Source: Serpula lacrymans var. lacrymans S7.9
Lineage: Eukaryota; Basidiomycota; Agaricomycetes; Boletales; Serpulaceae
DNA: 58,785 bases
Direction of reading: 5' to 3'
NCBI RefSeq assembly: GCF_000218685.1
Contig: NW_006763294.1
Location: 1,809,074-1,867,858 of the forward strand
Shown here: positions 44,604 to 55,014 of the stretch, one piece after another
How positions within the stretch are numbered: the first letter of the stretch is position 1
How the letters are laid out: each line of letters begins with the position of its first letter
Made by a program: the position numbers and the translations under genes
The notes under the pieces: generated by a model
Seen by the model: only the letters and a program-made list of their open reading frames with translations
What the model was told of the DNA's origin: nothing
Database searches by the model: none

Positions 44604-45298
44604 AATCAAGACCAATAATGTACAGGATTATAACGCTTGTTATATTGGTTTAGGATGCGAAAGAACTCTGAGGGTAATTTAGTGAGGTGATGTGGTCATG
44701 ACATAGATGTGGATTAAAGACGCGTGCCACAACCGCGTCGAGGAATGAAATGTACCGAAACCACTGGAATCTTCTGGTAGTTGTGGCTGAGTGAAACCCC
44801 AATTTACTTTCGGATCCGGGACTATCAATAGTACTTACTAGTGTGGACTTCTGTAGACCGGAATTTTATTTGACCTCTAGCTGAGTTTAAATATTAGACC
44901 AGGCCCTCACGAAAGACTAATACTATCACTGGACAATAGGTGCAATTGGTCTGAGGAGAAGTTGATTTGCTCACTGGTCGTTGAATTTGAGACTGTCGGA
45001 ACTTGGCCAGTAGATACAATTTTTAGTTTTCTAGCTGCCTATGTAGAAAAATAAGCAAGTAATTGAAGCGTTGGGGCAGTGGAACGAACCTGAAATGACA
45101 ACACACCTTTTGGAATGGTTCTGCAACTTTCGGTCACACTAGGTCACAGTGGCACTCACAGACGAAAAGGCGGAGCTCATTGGCAGGATTTGGCCCAATG
45201 GTCAAAAATTTTGCCAAGTCCTGGCACTGCTAGTAAGTGCGTTGTTTCAAGTTTCAAGCCATGAAAGTGAAGGAGTTGAGCAGGAAATAAAATACATT
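44604..45298. other. Border between host genes and right-hand repeats
   Basis: About 0.7 kb without a recognisable gene. It contains the Hikeshi promoter at its left end. No repeat shared with the rest of the window was seen here. Confidence 0.5.
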
Positions 45299-45689
45299 CT
45301 ATCTATTAAACATGCTATTATTACTATGTATGAGATTAGTAGGTACATAATAAGGCATATTTTGGGAATGTTGAGAAATACTTGACAATGGAGAAAATGT
45401 CAAAGTTTTATGAGCACCAGGCAGGAATGGAGGGGGATAGTTCATGTGGGGCTGTGGTAGATATGGCTGGAGCAGATATGGCATTGGTATGAACCTGAGG
45501 GGCCTTGAGTGACAAACCAACAAGCATGGATATGCTGCTTCCAGATGGGAGTGAAAACAATGGTTTGGGGGCTGAAGGAGGGGCAGCAGCCTATAATATA
45601 TTAGAAAGAGTTGGTAAATAAGTAAATAAAAATACCTGTCTTTGAGCATAACCTCCAAATAAACCCACAAAGTGGGCATTGTTGATGAT
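45299..45689 (-). other. Pro/His-rich open frame inside the retroelement region
   Basis: An open frame of 126 codons (45,679-45,299, minus) directly follows R1 copy 3 in the direction of R1. It is rich in Pro, Leu and Tyr (YLPQPHMNYPPPFLPG). Position suggests an internal region downstream of an LTR-like leader, perhaps a gag relic, but no gag motif is visible. Confidence 0.3.
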
Positions 45690-47293
45690 GAGAACTGTTG
45701 TTAGAAAACCACACACAAAACAAACTAACACACAATCCTCCCAGATTCCATGGAATTTGTTTATGGGCTTTGCCTCCTAGAACAGTGGAGTGGTCTGGTT
45801 GTTCGTGGGGTGGTATGTATAGCAATCCTTCAAAGTAAAACCCAGAGATGTATGGGTGTGGGTTTTGAGGAGGAAGGATAGTTGAATTATAGAAGATAGG
45901 GGCTTTATAACAAGTATGGATGAGCACTACCTTGCTAATCGTAGCACAAGGTAGGTTTGAGAACGACAAAGTGATGAGGTTACCAGTGATAGCAGGCTCC
46001 TGACACACAAACTGTAGTGCTCAGAAGGACTCTAATCAAAAGGGATGACAATGACTTTCAAAAGTGACAAGTGACCATGACAGCAGTTAACAGTGGTAAC
46101 AGTGGAAAGTGTTGTGACCACACTGGATCACAAGTAGCAGAGAGTAGTGAACTTGAGATTAGAGAAAAAGTCTGGATTCTATTTTTTTTTACAAGGTAAA
46201 ATACAGGGGTTTATATAGTAAGAGAAAAGTAGGCTATGTACAGTATAGCTGTGCAAAAAGAATGAGAAAGAACATGAAGGAAGCAATGTACACTGACAAA
46301 TCCTGTGTAGGTAGTATAGGATAAGATCATCAAAATAAGGAAAAAAAAGAGATAGAACAACAAATGCTGTGTAAATAATGTCACAGGTTTGTACAGCCAT
46401 AAAATAAAGTCCAATAGCAGAAAGAGAGCAAAAAAATCATGATGTCATGTAAAGATGCAGTAAAAAAAAGAGCAAGGCAAAAAATACACCTAGTCTAAAT
46501 CTGACGGTTCCATGGCTTTACCAATGGTCTGGTTGTACAGTTCCATGGCCTTACCAATGAACTGGTTGTGTTGGACCACCTGGTCAAACGAGGGAGGGAG
46601 AGGAGTAGTCCCAATTTGGAACAAGTGAGTCCCAGACAGCATGTGGTAGGTGTAGCTGTAGCAAAGACAATGGACGAAGGATAAATATACCCAAGTGAAT
46701 GGGACAGTAATGTACATAGGTGATGCGAGGGGATGAACCTTCTCCAGCTCAAAAAATACCCACCCATGCTCTAACCAGGCAAGATGAGTGACCAATAACT
46801 TAACAGTGGATGATGGCAAATTGATGCCACAAAGTTGGACCTATTACCCAATTTGGACTGGCCACTGGGGCTTTGTTGATATTAAAAGTGGCACATGGTA
46901 GTTGATGGATTGACAATGGAAGCGGATAGAGAGTGGTGACATCAGGTATGGTGGAGGAGCAAGGAAAACAAGTAGGAGGAGGGTGGAGGTGATGAAGCAG
47001 TGGACTAGAATAGGTAGCCGGAAACGATAAAAGCAAGGGTGCAATGTGTAGCCAGTGGTGACACAAAAAATTGCTGAAATGCTGAAATGTGGAAAGTACC
47101 AAATGGAAAGCAAAGGTGAGTGCGACTTGATTGCCTAATAGAGGTGGTGCTGATCAGTCACAAGTTTGAAAAAGACAATAATAATTACTATTCCACATGA
47201 TACTGTGCCTGTGTGGCACAAAGGCAAGTCTTTTGAAGATTTGCTTCATTATTAACACCTGACCATGCTATTAATCAATTTTAGTGCATGACA
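45690..47293 (-). repeat. Repeat R1, copy 3
   Basis: Read from 47,293 leftwards it begins TGTCATGCACT and follows R1 arm 2 (12,084-10,276) almost throughout. It includes the CTATATAAACCCC box near 46,213 and the CTTGTGCTAC segment near 45,945. Compared with arm 2 it lacks part of the segment near 11,100-11,200, and it repeats the 'ccatggcctttaccaatg' stretch twice (about 46,510 and 46,548). Most differences from arm 2 are C-to-T or G-to-A at CpG. It is inserted at the 3' end of a pogo-like transposase relic. Confidence 0.78.
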
Positions 47294-48380
47294 GTGTGAA
47301 CGTGTAACCCCTTTCTCTTTTTCCCCTTTCTCTTCATCCTATTTAGCTTATCCTTCAAGTGGGCCAGTTTACGCATCATAAAGGCATTGCGGCTTTCCAT
47401 TGAGTTCCGTTCCCACTGTGCCTCTCTAAGCTGTAATGACAGCTTTAACATCAGCATTAGCAGCAATGTTGGCTGCAGCAGTATTGACATGGCAGCAGGG
47501 ATGATAGGCTGCAAATTTGCAGGAGAGGGAGACTGGGCTATATTTCTGCTAGGATGGGGTCGGAACGAGTGGGTGCAATACAATATTGATGGCTCTATCA
47601 TGTCTTCTAGGGGTAAAGTATCCTGGTTTACTTGAAGCCAGGCCCTTATGCCCCTAGTTGATGGCTCCATACTATTGCCAATGCTGCTACTATTGTTGTT
47701 GTTGCTGTTGCTGTTTTTGTTGTTGTCATCCAAGTCACCTGAGCGGGTTTCTGACCCCCCATCCCCTCAGAGCTACTGTCTGAGTCATGCTCATGACAGT
47801 CAGTATGGCCAATAATTTTTGGCCTACACAATTGCTCTTCATTATTGGAGATAAAATCTGAGTCATCTGATGACAGGTTGTCTACGCAACCGTCTGGAAA
47901 TGTGTCCAGGTACAATGCAGGGGCATAGTTGGTGGTTGAGGTTGAGCTACTTGGTGCATAGTTGATAGCTGAGAAGATATTGGAATTGAGGGGGCAAAGG
48001 CCACTCTTTCCCCATGCCTAAACAATAGTGTTAGTGGTGAATGCATTTTTGTGTGCCTCCCAATAATCCCTGATAACATGCCACTAAAGGATAGATAAGC
48101 TAAATTTTGCTACATATTTTTGCATCATTGGTGCCAGGCCTTTTGCAGGGGGCTAAAGACACCAATGTCAAAAGGCTGTAGGCAGTGAGTAGTATGTGGG
48201 GGGAGGCAAAGAAGTTGGATATTATTCTCTACAGCGAGCATAATCATATCCATAATTATATGAGAATCATGGCCATTGTAGATAAGGAGGATAGGTTTGC
48301 CTGTCTTGTTTAGAGGGCAAGTCTGAGGAATGAATGTTTTTCAAAACCATTTGGTGCACAGAAAATCATTAGTCTATCTG
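47294..48380 (-). pseudogene. Pogo-like (DDE_1) transposase, C-terminal part
   Basis: The minus-strand frame from about 48,350 reads FIPQTCPLNKTGKPILLIYN, then GHDSHIIMDMIMLAVENNI and CLPPHTTHCLQPFDIGVFSP, followed by LQKAWHQ and a stop. This is the second half of the DDE_1 catalytic domain of fungal pogo/Tigger-like transposases. Downstream, further frames contain the Asn/Ser-rich and charged tail (SNSNNNNSSSIGNS; MRKLAHLKDKLNRMKRKGKK, a likely coiled coil). In-frame stops and shifts show it is dead. The first half of the domain is not upstream on this strand; a matching piece lies inverted at 49,818-50,090. Confidence 0.8.
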
Positions 48381-49060
48381 TTTTCTGATGTAATTAGACT
48401 TTAAATAATTAGCATGAGAACTAAACCAAAATAAAGAAAAGACTTACAGTATTTGGGGGTGAGCTTTATAAGACTCTGCATCAATAATTATGCCTGCAAA
48501 AATACAACTTGTTAGTATGTTGCTGTCAAGGCTGGTGTTTGATTAGGCTATTGGACACTAGATATAACCGGTAGTAGATATGCTCTTGGTCCTCCATAGG
48601 CTCAACTATTGACGTACATGTATTTAGAAATTTGTCAAAGGTAGAATAGAGTGTAATGAATATAATGGTGAAAATTTCTTGTGGATAGCTCACCTGTAGC
48701 AATAATGACAGGCCTAATACTAAGCCTTCCACCTCCAAAAGTGCAAATTTTGAGGGAAAGATGAACAGATCTGGCCAGATCCTGTGCTGTGAATATTGTG
48801 GTTTTATCTTAGAAAATGTCAATGGGTACTTTCCTACTATGTCATATACTTACCAAGCTGGTTGGGGCCTCAAGGCATCTGGAGAAATGAGAACAGTGAT
48901 GGAGGTGTGATTAGATGACCAGAACAGGAAATCACACACTGAGATAGTGAGTCAAAGCCCGTCAGCTCCAATATGGTATATCCCGCAAACATCAATCACT
49001 AACTCATAATAAAGTGCTTAGGACTTACTAATGACTTATTGACAGACTACTTTCCCTCAT
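48381..49060. other. AT-rich repeat flank, no gene
   Basis: About 0.7 kb. A 98-codon minus ORF (48,822-48,526) has no recognisable motif. It is probably decayed mobile DNA between the transposase relic and the next LTR candidate. Confidence 0.4.
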
Positions 49061-49712
49061 TGTCATATCCGTACCGGAGAACAGGACTCCGGCATCTCTG
49101 AAGGAGATATTTCCCCAAATCCAAACCTCCTGAATCTTCAGTATTCTTGGGATTACACTTCTCATGGCCTGCCAGTTGGCATAGTCCCATGTCCTACCCT
49201 CACATGATACTCCGGACTCCTGTTCCAATACTCCTGCACTGGACTTCTAGTCTGTCATATGCTTTCCTACACACATTCCCATACTTCTCACGGACTCTCT
49301 AATTCAGACCTTATGATATACTCCTTGCACATACATTTCTCTCTTGCTAGATAGTTGTCCGCATGGAACTCCATACCTACGTTATGAGTTACTCCTTACA
49401 AGCCCCTATGCCTCCAACAGTATATAAGTTGTAGCTCCTGTATTCCATTCCTGCAGTTCAAATATCAACTAGATTCCCTTGCCTTTTACAAGTATTTTTC
49501 TAAGTTTTCTGATCCTTCTCCAAAGGGTCTTCACTCTGCTCCCTTTTCATCCTCTACTCTCCTCCGTCTATTTCCTGTCGAGTTAGGGATCAAGGTCCAC
49601 AGAAGGGCCTAGCGCACAAGCTAAGCCAATTTCCCATCTTGTACTCCATTACCCCCTACTCCATCTCTGTACTCTGCAACTCTGAACACTCTGCAAGGTC
49701 ACAGTTCTGACA
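49061..49712 (+). repeat. Candidate solo LTR of another family
   Basis: A 652-base stretch starts TGTCATATCC and ends GTTCTGACA, so its termini TGTCA/TGACA are inverted. It is flanked by CTCAT on the left and CTCGT on the right, a 4/5 match to a target duplication. A TATA box (AGTATATAAG) lies near 49,420, about 290 bases before the end, as in an LTR. No second copy is in the window, so the call rests on structure alone. TGTCATATGC at 49,255 is an alternative start. Confidence 0.45.
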
Positions 49713-49817
49713 CTCGTCTCCAACTGATCCTCATATTTCATGCCTCCCATACAAACCAGAAAATATTGCCATCATACTTTGACATCTCCACAGCCCCCTA
49801 CGTGTAATCAACACTAA

Positions 49818-50090
49818 TATGGGCTCAAGCATTTAACTTTTCTATTGTTCAGGATTTTTTCAGGCAGCTTGAGGCAGTGATTAAGGAGCACAATACAACT
49901 TGGGAGAATGTATACAACATGGATGAGAAAGGGATACAGCTTGGAGGTGGTTGAAAATCCAATAGCCGCCATTTTTTTCTCTCTTGCCACAACTGCCAAA
50001 GTTATCGGATTCACGGGGGTAACTTAGAATTAGTTATGGTCATAGAGTGTGTCTCTGCCACTTACTGCTGTGTGATTTGATGATATATGA
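49818..50090 (+). pseudogene. Pogo-like (DDE_1) transposase, start of catalytic domain
   Basis: The plus frame reads QAFNFSIVQDFFRQLEAVI, then TTWENVYNMDEKGIQLGGG and a stop, and further on GNLELVMVIECVSA. NMDEKG is the first-Asp region of DDE_1 transposases and VIEC lies on the strand that follows. It precedes, in protein order, the part encoded on the opposite strand at 48,350-47,294. The sequence between the two motifs (about 49,950-50,010) is frame-shifted. Confidence 0.75.
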
Positions 50091-50303
50091 TATAAGTGGT
50101 TATGTTTGACCAACCTGGAGTGCCTCACTTCTTCATACAAGCAAGTACTGGAGCATGTAGTTCTTGGGTTTCTATTTGACAGTCTGAACTTCTTCACAAA
50201 TGCAATATCAAACAAGGAAAAGTGATCAAAGCAACAAAATAATCTTTGAAGTTGGGCAGGAGTTATTTCCTGACAAATGCAATATCAAACCACTTCAGTC
50301 ACC
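50091..50303. other. Retroelement 3' flank
   Basis: It contains a segment (50,212-50,275, AGTGATCAAAGCAACAAAAT...) that recurs at 53,510-53,567, upstream of the second LTR-B. This is probably the end of the internal region of the LTR-B element. No gene is seen. Confidence 0.5.
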
Positions 50304-50644
50304 TGTTACAATTCACATACCAGCACCTACTTATGCTTCACTTTTGTACTTCTACTTTTATTTTCCAAGTCACATGACCAGTCATGTGACCATTTACTTT
50401 ACTTTACATTTTCGACTTTTCATAGTCACATGCTAGACATCGGACTTTGAACTTTATTTACAACTGTACAGTACCTCATGTATTTTAGTATATATACAAG
50501 AGCAATACATGGGGAAGGACTCAGCGAGTCCTCCTGTTGTCTAGCACAACTAACTCACTGCAGCCTAAGGGGTAACCACTCCCCATCATCTTCTTTATAG
50601 TGTGTTCCTGTGTGCGCCAGAGTAAATAACTCTTGGTTGTTATA
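50304..50644 (+). repeat. LTR-B, copy 1
   Basis: A 341-base LTR begins TGTTACAATTCACATACC and ends TTGGTTGTTATA. Its 3' half, from TATATATAC near 50,491 onward, matches LTR-A (CAGCGAGTCCTCCTGTTGT, GGGGTAACCACTCC, GTGCGCCAGAGTAA), while the 5' half (U3) is unrelated. U3 carries a long palindrome at 50,369-50,390 (GTCACATGAC, two bases, then its reverse complement). A recognisable preceding element body is absent. Confidence 0.82.
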
Positions 50645-50780
50645 TCAGCCCTATGTCCCTAGCTTTTAGCTGGATCATTTTCTGTATTCCTATGTACTTA
50701 ACAGCCCTAAAATTGATGGGATACAATCCCAACAGCTATGATATGTCACAGGTGTCTGGGGTCCACAGGTTCAGTAACAT
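50645..50780 (+). repeat. Left terminal inverted repeat
   Basis: It pairs with 53,350-53,498. The match is strongest in the outer 85 bases. It continues past a length difference (the right copy has about 14 extra bases that make one additional GGGATGTCCC-type unit) to CTGGGG.CCA. Confidence 0.7.
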
Positions 50781-51565
50781 ATTTAGATTAGTATATCAGC
50801 AGAACCATGAGTAGAAGGGAAGACTTGGAGGGGAACTATGGAACACAATAACATACTTGGATTATAAAGTGTTCATAATGTATTTGCCAAATTAAACAGG
50901 TGCTATTTGGACCCAGTGACAGTAGCCATGGGCTGTTTGGGGTGTCTTCTGCTGGAAGGATGCATTTTCATATGTGATTAATTTCTTGTAAATAATACAT
51001 ATAAATATATGACTTCTATTGTCAAGGGTAAAAGCTGCTACATATAGTATGCATAATTCACACCAGCTCCACTCTTTGGCCCTGCACTCAGATGTTACAC
51101 TGCAAACTATAAAATTACATGTCCTAGATGTGGATTTTATAATATTAGTAGCACTGGAGATTTGAGGTCATAATAGCATAATATGCAGAAGTTATTATTG
51201 TCTGGCTACTGGGGGTCTGATTATTTGCAGATGCAAGCAGATAAATTGTGACATCAATAAAATAATGCTAATATGAGACCTGGAATGTTAGACCAAGAAT
51301 TTATCAAAATCAATAGGTGGATCCAATAGCTCCAAGAAATTTGTTAGTAATTCAGGAAAAGGGGAAAGGGTCAATCAAATGAAAACAAAGATAATATTTA
51401 CCTGACTACTGTGTGATCTGCTGATTCTGTGTTATGGAATAGTGCATATAACTAGGCAACCACAAAGAAGTCCTGATCTTCTATATTCTAAGAGGCTATC
51501 AAGAAATGCCAAGGGTGGTATGGGCATCATTAAACTTCATTGGAATTATTACTCTTACAAACACC

Positions 51566-51780
51566 TTGGGATGTCCAATGCAACTTTTGAAGCATAGTAT
51601 ACAAAATGTGTGATATCCTGCACAACAACTAGGACATCTTAAATGTATATGGGATGTTGCATGCAACGACTGGGATATCCCAAGTGTTGTATGAGACTCT
51701 CCAATTATTGCATGGGATATACCAGTTGCTCTATAGGATATTGCAACACCACTACACAGGATATCCCAAGCATTGTTGAA
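51566..51780 (+). repeat. Array of about ten degenerate 21-bp dyad units
   Basis: The motif [G/A]GGATATCCC and variants recur at about 51,567, 51,612, 51,631, 51,651, 51,672, 51,693, 51,713, 51,735 and 51,758, a spacing of 19-22 bases (one unit near 51,589 is degenerate). The unit looks like GGGATATCCCAAGTGTTGTAT. The core is self-complementary and the period is two helical turns. It resembles a protein-binding array or minisatellite. Confidence 0.65.
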
Positions 51781-52444
51781 TGGATCAAATTAGCTCATGA
51801 CATAGTATCTGATTTTAACCCTAAATTTTTCAGCCAGCTCATGTAGCCTCTGCTTGGATTATATAAAGCCTTAACCTGAGCTGACATCTGGCTGAAATAG
51901 TTCTTAACTTTCTTAGTTCATACCTTCTCCACAGCTATTTTTATCTTTTCAGTATTTGGTAGAGGGGCTTACAACAGAAAATATGTGCTAAGGCAATTTG
52001 ATGATGAGATTGATATCAGGCAGGGAAAATAAGCTGAAAGTTTGATAGAATTGTCTTTGCACCACATTTCCAGAAAACAGATGAGACACTTACTATAACC
52101 CATTCCTAGTATCCCAAGCCCATCATGCATCATCCCTACTACTGACCCAGATATTCTATTACAATTGATTTTTTCCTTTTCTTCACTTTATAATTCAGCC
52201 CCACTCATTCTATCTAAGCCATTATGATAGATACAATATATATGAGTGTTTGAAAATTTGCCAAGCTTCAACTACTATGGTAATATGACCTTGGTTTATG
52301 CCAATCAATAAGGAAAGGTTATAATCTAATTTACAAGCTATGTCTGATATTCTGATAGGACTATTGTATACCAATTACCAAGTTCAGTAGTCAGTAATTT
52401 TGGCATACCCAATTTTAATGGCTGGAGCATTCTTCATAATAATA

Positions 52445-52522
52445 CTGGGACATTACATTCAATATTTGGGATGTCCCCTACACCACTTGGGATGTCCCAC
52501 ATTATAGTAATAGGATGTTCTA
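52445..52522 (+). repeat. Second array of the dyad unit
   Basis: GGGACATTA, GGGATGTCCC, GGGATGTCCC and AGGATGTTC start at about 52,447, 52,468, 52,490 and 52,512, about 22 bases apart. It is the same unit as at 51,566-51,780, now mostly with GT at the dyad centre. Confidence 0.6.
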
Positions 52523-53324
52523 AGTATATCACTTTATAGTAAGGCAGAGAGTATAATTTCCCACTCCAATCTTGGAGTTCTAATTATATACCTGCTGACC
52601 TAATGTACTTGTGATTCCCTTGATCCTGCTCCAGCCTCCTCCAATGTCCCTTGCATCAAGAATCTTACCTCTCAATAATATGTATGATACACAGCCACCC
52701 AATTCACAATATGAGCATGTCATATGATGATACTTGTTCATGTTTATTCCTATTCAGGCATACACAAGCTTCAAAAGTATTATGCAGTTATACACAACTG
52801 GTCCATCCACTGTTTATATATCATATACTATCATGTTTCAACCATAGTTTCATCACACAGTCACAATATCAGCAAACTGAACCTAGTTTGAGTAACAGTC
52901 ACAACAATGTATCAGCGATAAACATCAAAAGGTGATAAAATGGATAGAGAAAGGTTTATGTATCCTGAGTTGATAGTAGTGAAGCCCTAGTGCTTTTCAT
53001 ACTATTCACACTACTTATTTAAAGTGCACTTTGATTCCCCTCATTTGGGTTTAACTTCTTTTTCACCACTTAGATAAACCTCTTCACCAGGAATGATTAA
53101 TTACCTAGGGTCAAGATGATGTAGTACTCCTTTTCCTTTGCTGATGTTTTAAACTGCATTATATTTATCTTAGGTTTTTTTTTTCATTAATGGCTCTTTT
53201 TTGTGTCAAGGCAAATATCACTACAGTGTTGACCTTATTTTTAGCTTCTTATATTTACGTTACAGTGTGTTTGAAGGAGAAGTGCTTGTCTCCTCAGTAT
53301 AGATATGTACACAATGATCCTCCC

Positions 53325-53344
53325 TAAACCACTGAACAGTGGTT
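53325..53344. repeat. Perfect short inverted repeat
   Basis: AAACCACTG, two bases, then CAGTGGTTT: a 9-base stem near the inner border of the right terminal repeat. It could form a hairpin or bind a dimeric protein. The left end has no counterpart. Confidence 0.5.
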
Positions 53345-53349
53345 TATAG

Positions 53350-53498
53350 TCTTATTAAATGGGCCCCAGATACCCATGACATGTCAAAGTCTTTGGGATT
53401 GTCCCAACATTGGGACATCCCATCAATTTGAGGGCTGTTAGGTACATAGGAATATAGAAAATCATCCAGCTAAGAGCTAGAGACATGGGGGTGACTGA
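53350..53498 (-). repeat. Right terminal inverted repeat
   Basis: Reverse-complement partner of 50,645-50,780. It contains two adjoining dyad units (GGGATTGTCCC at 53,394 and GGGACATCCC at 53,411), of which the left end keeps only one (50,718-50,730). Confidence 0.7.
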
Positions 53499-53680
53499 AG
53501 TGTATTAAACAAGGAAAGTGATTAAAGCAACAAAATTAACTTTGAAGTTAGGCAGGAGTTGTTTCCGGAGTATATGTGTTAACAAGGACACAAATAAAGC
53601 AAGGTTTTTTATCAAAATTGGGGTTACAACATATTATACTGCATCTTTCACTCCAATCCTCCACTTCTTGCTTGAAATAC
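53499..53680. other. Retroelement 3' flank, second copy
   Basis: The stretch 53,510-53,567 matches 50,212-50,275 (AGTGATTAAAGCAACAAAAT...), so the LTR-B flank is duplicated together with its LTR. No gene. Confidence 0.5.
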
Positions 53681-54014
53681 TGTTACAATAGACACTTCCA
53701 GCACCTACCTTAGTGCTTACTTTACTTTTACTGTACTTTTACTTTTGCATTATCCAAGTCACATAACTGATCACATGACTGATCATGTGACTGGTCACAT
53801 GCTAGATATTGGACTTAAAACTTTATCTACAACTGTACAGTATCTCATGTATTGTAGTATAAATACCTGAGCAATACATGGGGAAGGACTCAGCAAGTCC
53901 TCTCCTAGTGTATTCCAGTATTCCAACATTAGTGGAGACAACCTACCTCTCTTGATGAGTTGTATTTAATTGTGCTCCAGTGCCCTAAGATAGAATCTTG
54001 TTGGTGTTGTCACA
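53681..54014 (+). repeat. LTR-B, copy 2
   Basis: It starts TGTTACAATAGACACTTCC and ends GGTGTTGTCACA, 334 bases, and is aligned with copy 1 over U3 and TATA (AGTATAAATACC near 53,855). The 3' third is more diverged. U3 has four closely spaced CACATG-type sites between 53,759 and 53,803. The conserved hairpin (GGACTCAGCAAGTCC, 53,886-53,900) has one mismatch. No target duplication was found. Confidence 0.75.
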
Positions 54015-54239
54015 GCCACTACTAATAAAACTAAGTGAAACTCAGCCGCTGCCCAAGAGGCTATAGAAATGACTTAGGTATATCTATACTAAACCCCCTA
54101 CTACTTATAGTTGGAGGTGCTACTCGCTACAGTATAATGACTCCTAGGAGTACAATGGTGACTCCATGGAGTGGTGGCTATGCTCTATGGAGAACAATGG
54201 CTGCTTTGGCAGAGACCGGGTTTATCCGGTTTTGTCAAC

Positions 54240-54297
54240 TGCTTCCATCAACTGTATAGTATACATATACAAACAACCTGTAGTAGTATAAATACAC
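54240..54297 (+). repeat. LTR-A fragment
   Basis: About 58 bases match the middle of LTR-A (TCCATCAACTGTATAGTATA and AACAACCTGTAGTAGTATA), as in the solo LTR at 6545-6592. Both sides are unrelated to LTR-A. Confidence 0.7.
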
Positions 54298-55014
54298 CTC
54301 AGGCAGGAACTTAATCCATTATATAATGGCTTCAAGAAGTATCTATTTGTGGTTCTAGACTATAAGCATACTCTCTTGGCTGAGGCTATGTACCCATGTA
54401 TATATATACTATTGACAAATAGGGAAAAAATATTTGTCATCCAAGAATTGATCAGAAAGTCTCTCACTTACATTGGCATACTATTGTATCAGCATGTTGC
54501 TATCCTCCTACAAACCTTCTTGCAACATCAGGAAAAACACTTTGACTATATAGCAGAGGCAATACTATATTAAGAACAAAGCTTGAAGGAAGTGTCTAGC
54601 CACTTGCTGAGAGCAATCAGGGACTGGAACTAGAGTCCAATGTGAGTAACTTTATTATTAGAGAGTATGACAGGTATACAGTACCTAGAGTCCAATGTGA
54701 GTAACTAGAGAATAGGAAGCATTGGACTCTGCAGTACTGTCCGAAGTTTTGTAATCAAAGGTAAACAAAGCAGCCACAAAGGCGAAATAATAGAGAACAC
54801 AATCAATAGTGAATGATAGAAGAATAGATAGAGAAAGGAATGAAAATATATAGGTAGCACAAAGGTGCAGAATCACCAAAACTAACATAAAGCACCCAAA
54901 AATTGGTTCCTGTATGGACTCTTTGTCATTTTTGACTGAGAGTGACACCTTGTATAGATCACAAATTCTTGTGTATGGCTGAACCAAATATGGCTGCTTC
55001 AAGTTGTAAGCTGC
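54298..55014. other. Decayed repeat DNA with a direct duplication
   Basis: No recognisable protein; the longest ORFs are 54,349-54,573 plus and 55,002-54,685 minus. A 22-base segment (CTAGAGTCCAATGTGAGTAA and on) occurs twice, at 54,630-54,651 and 54,685-54,706, perhaps a small local duplication. Confidence 0.4.

Larger units (their letters stand above)
50645..53498. mobile_element. 2.85-kb element with terminal inverted repeats, no transposase seen
   Basis: The left end (TCAGCCCTATGTCCCTAGC...) and the right end, read in reverse complement (TCAGTCACCCCCATGTCTC...), match over about 130-150 bases. Shared runs include TTAGCTGGAT, TATTCCTATGTAC, AACAGCCCT and AATTGATGGGAT. The element sits directly after LTR-B copy 1. 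The interior is AT-rich with no ORF above about 95 codons and no recognisable transposase, so it would be non-autonomous. Two internal arrays of a dyad motif (GGGATATCCC-like) and copies within the right inverted repeat are described separately. No convincing target duplication was found, so the exact ends are approximate. Confidence 0.65.

Noticed and set aside
51566..52522. CRISPR-like spacing of short repeats
   Set aside because: The units are degenerate, about 21 bases from start to start, with no unique spacers and no cas genes; the genome is eukaryotic.
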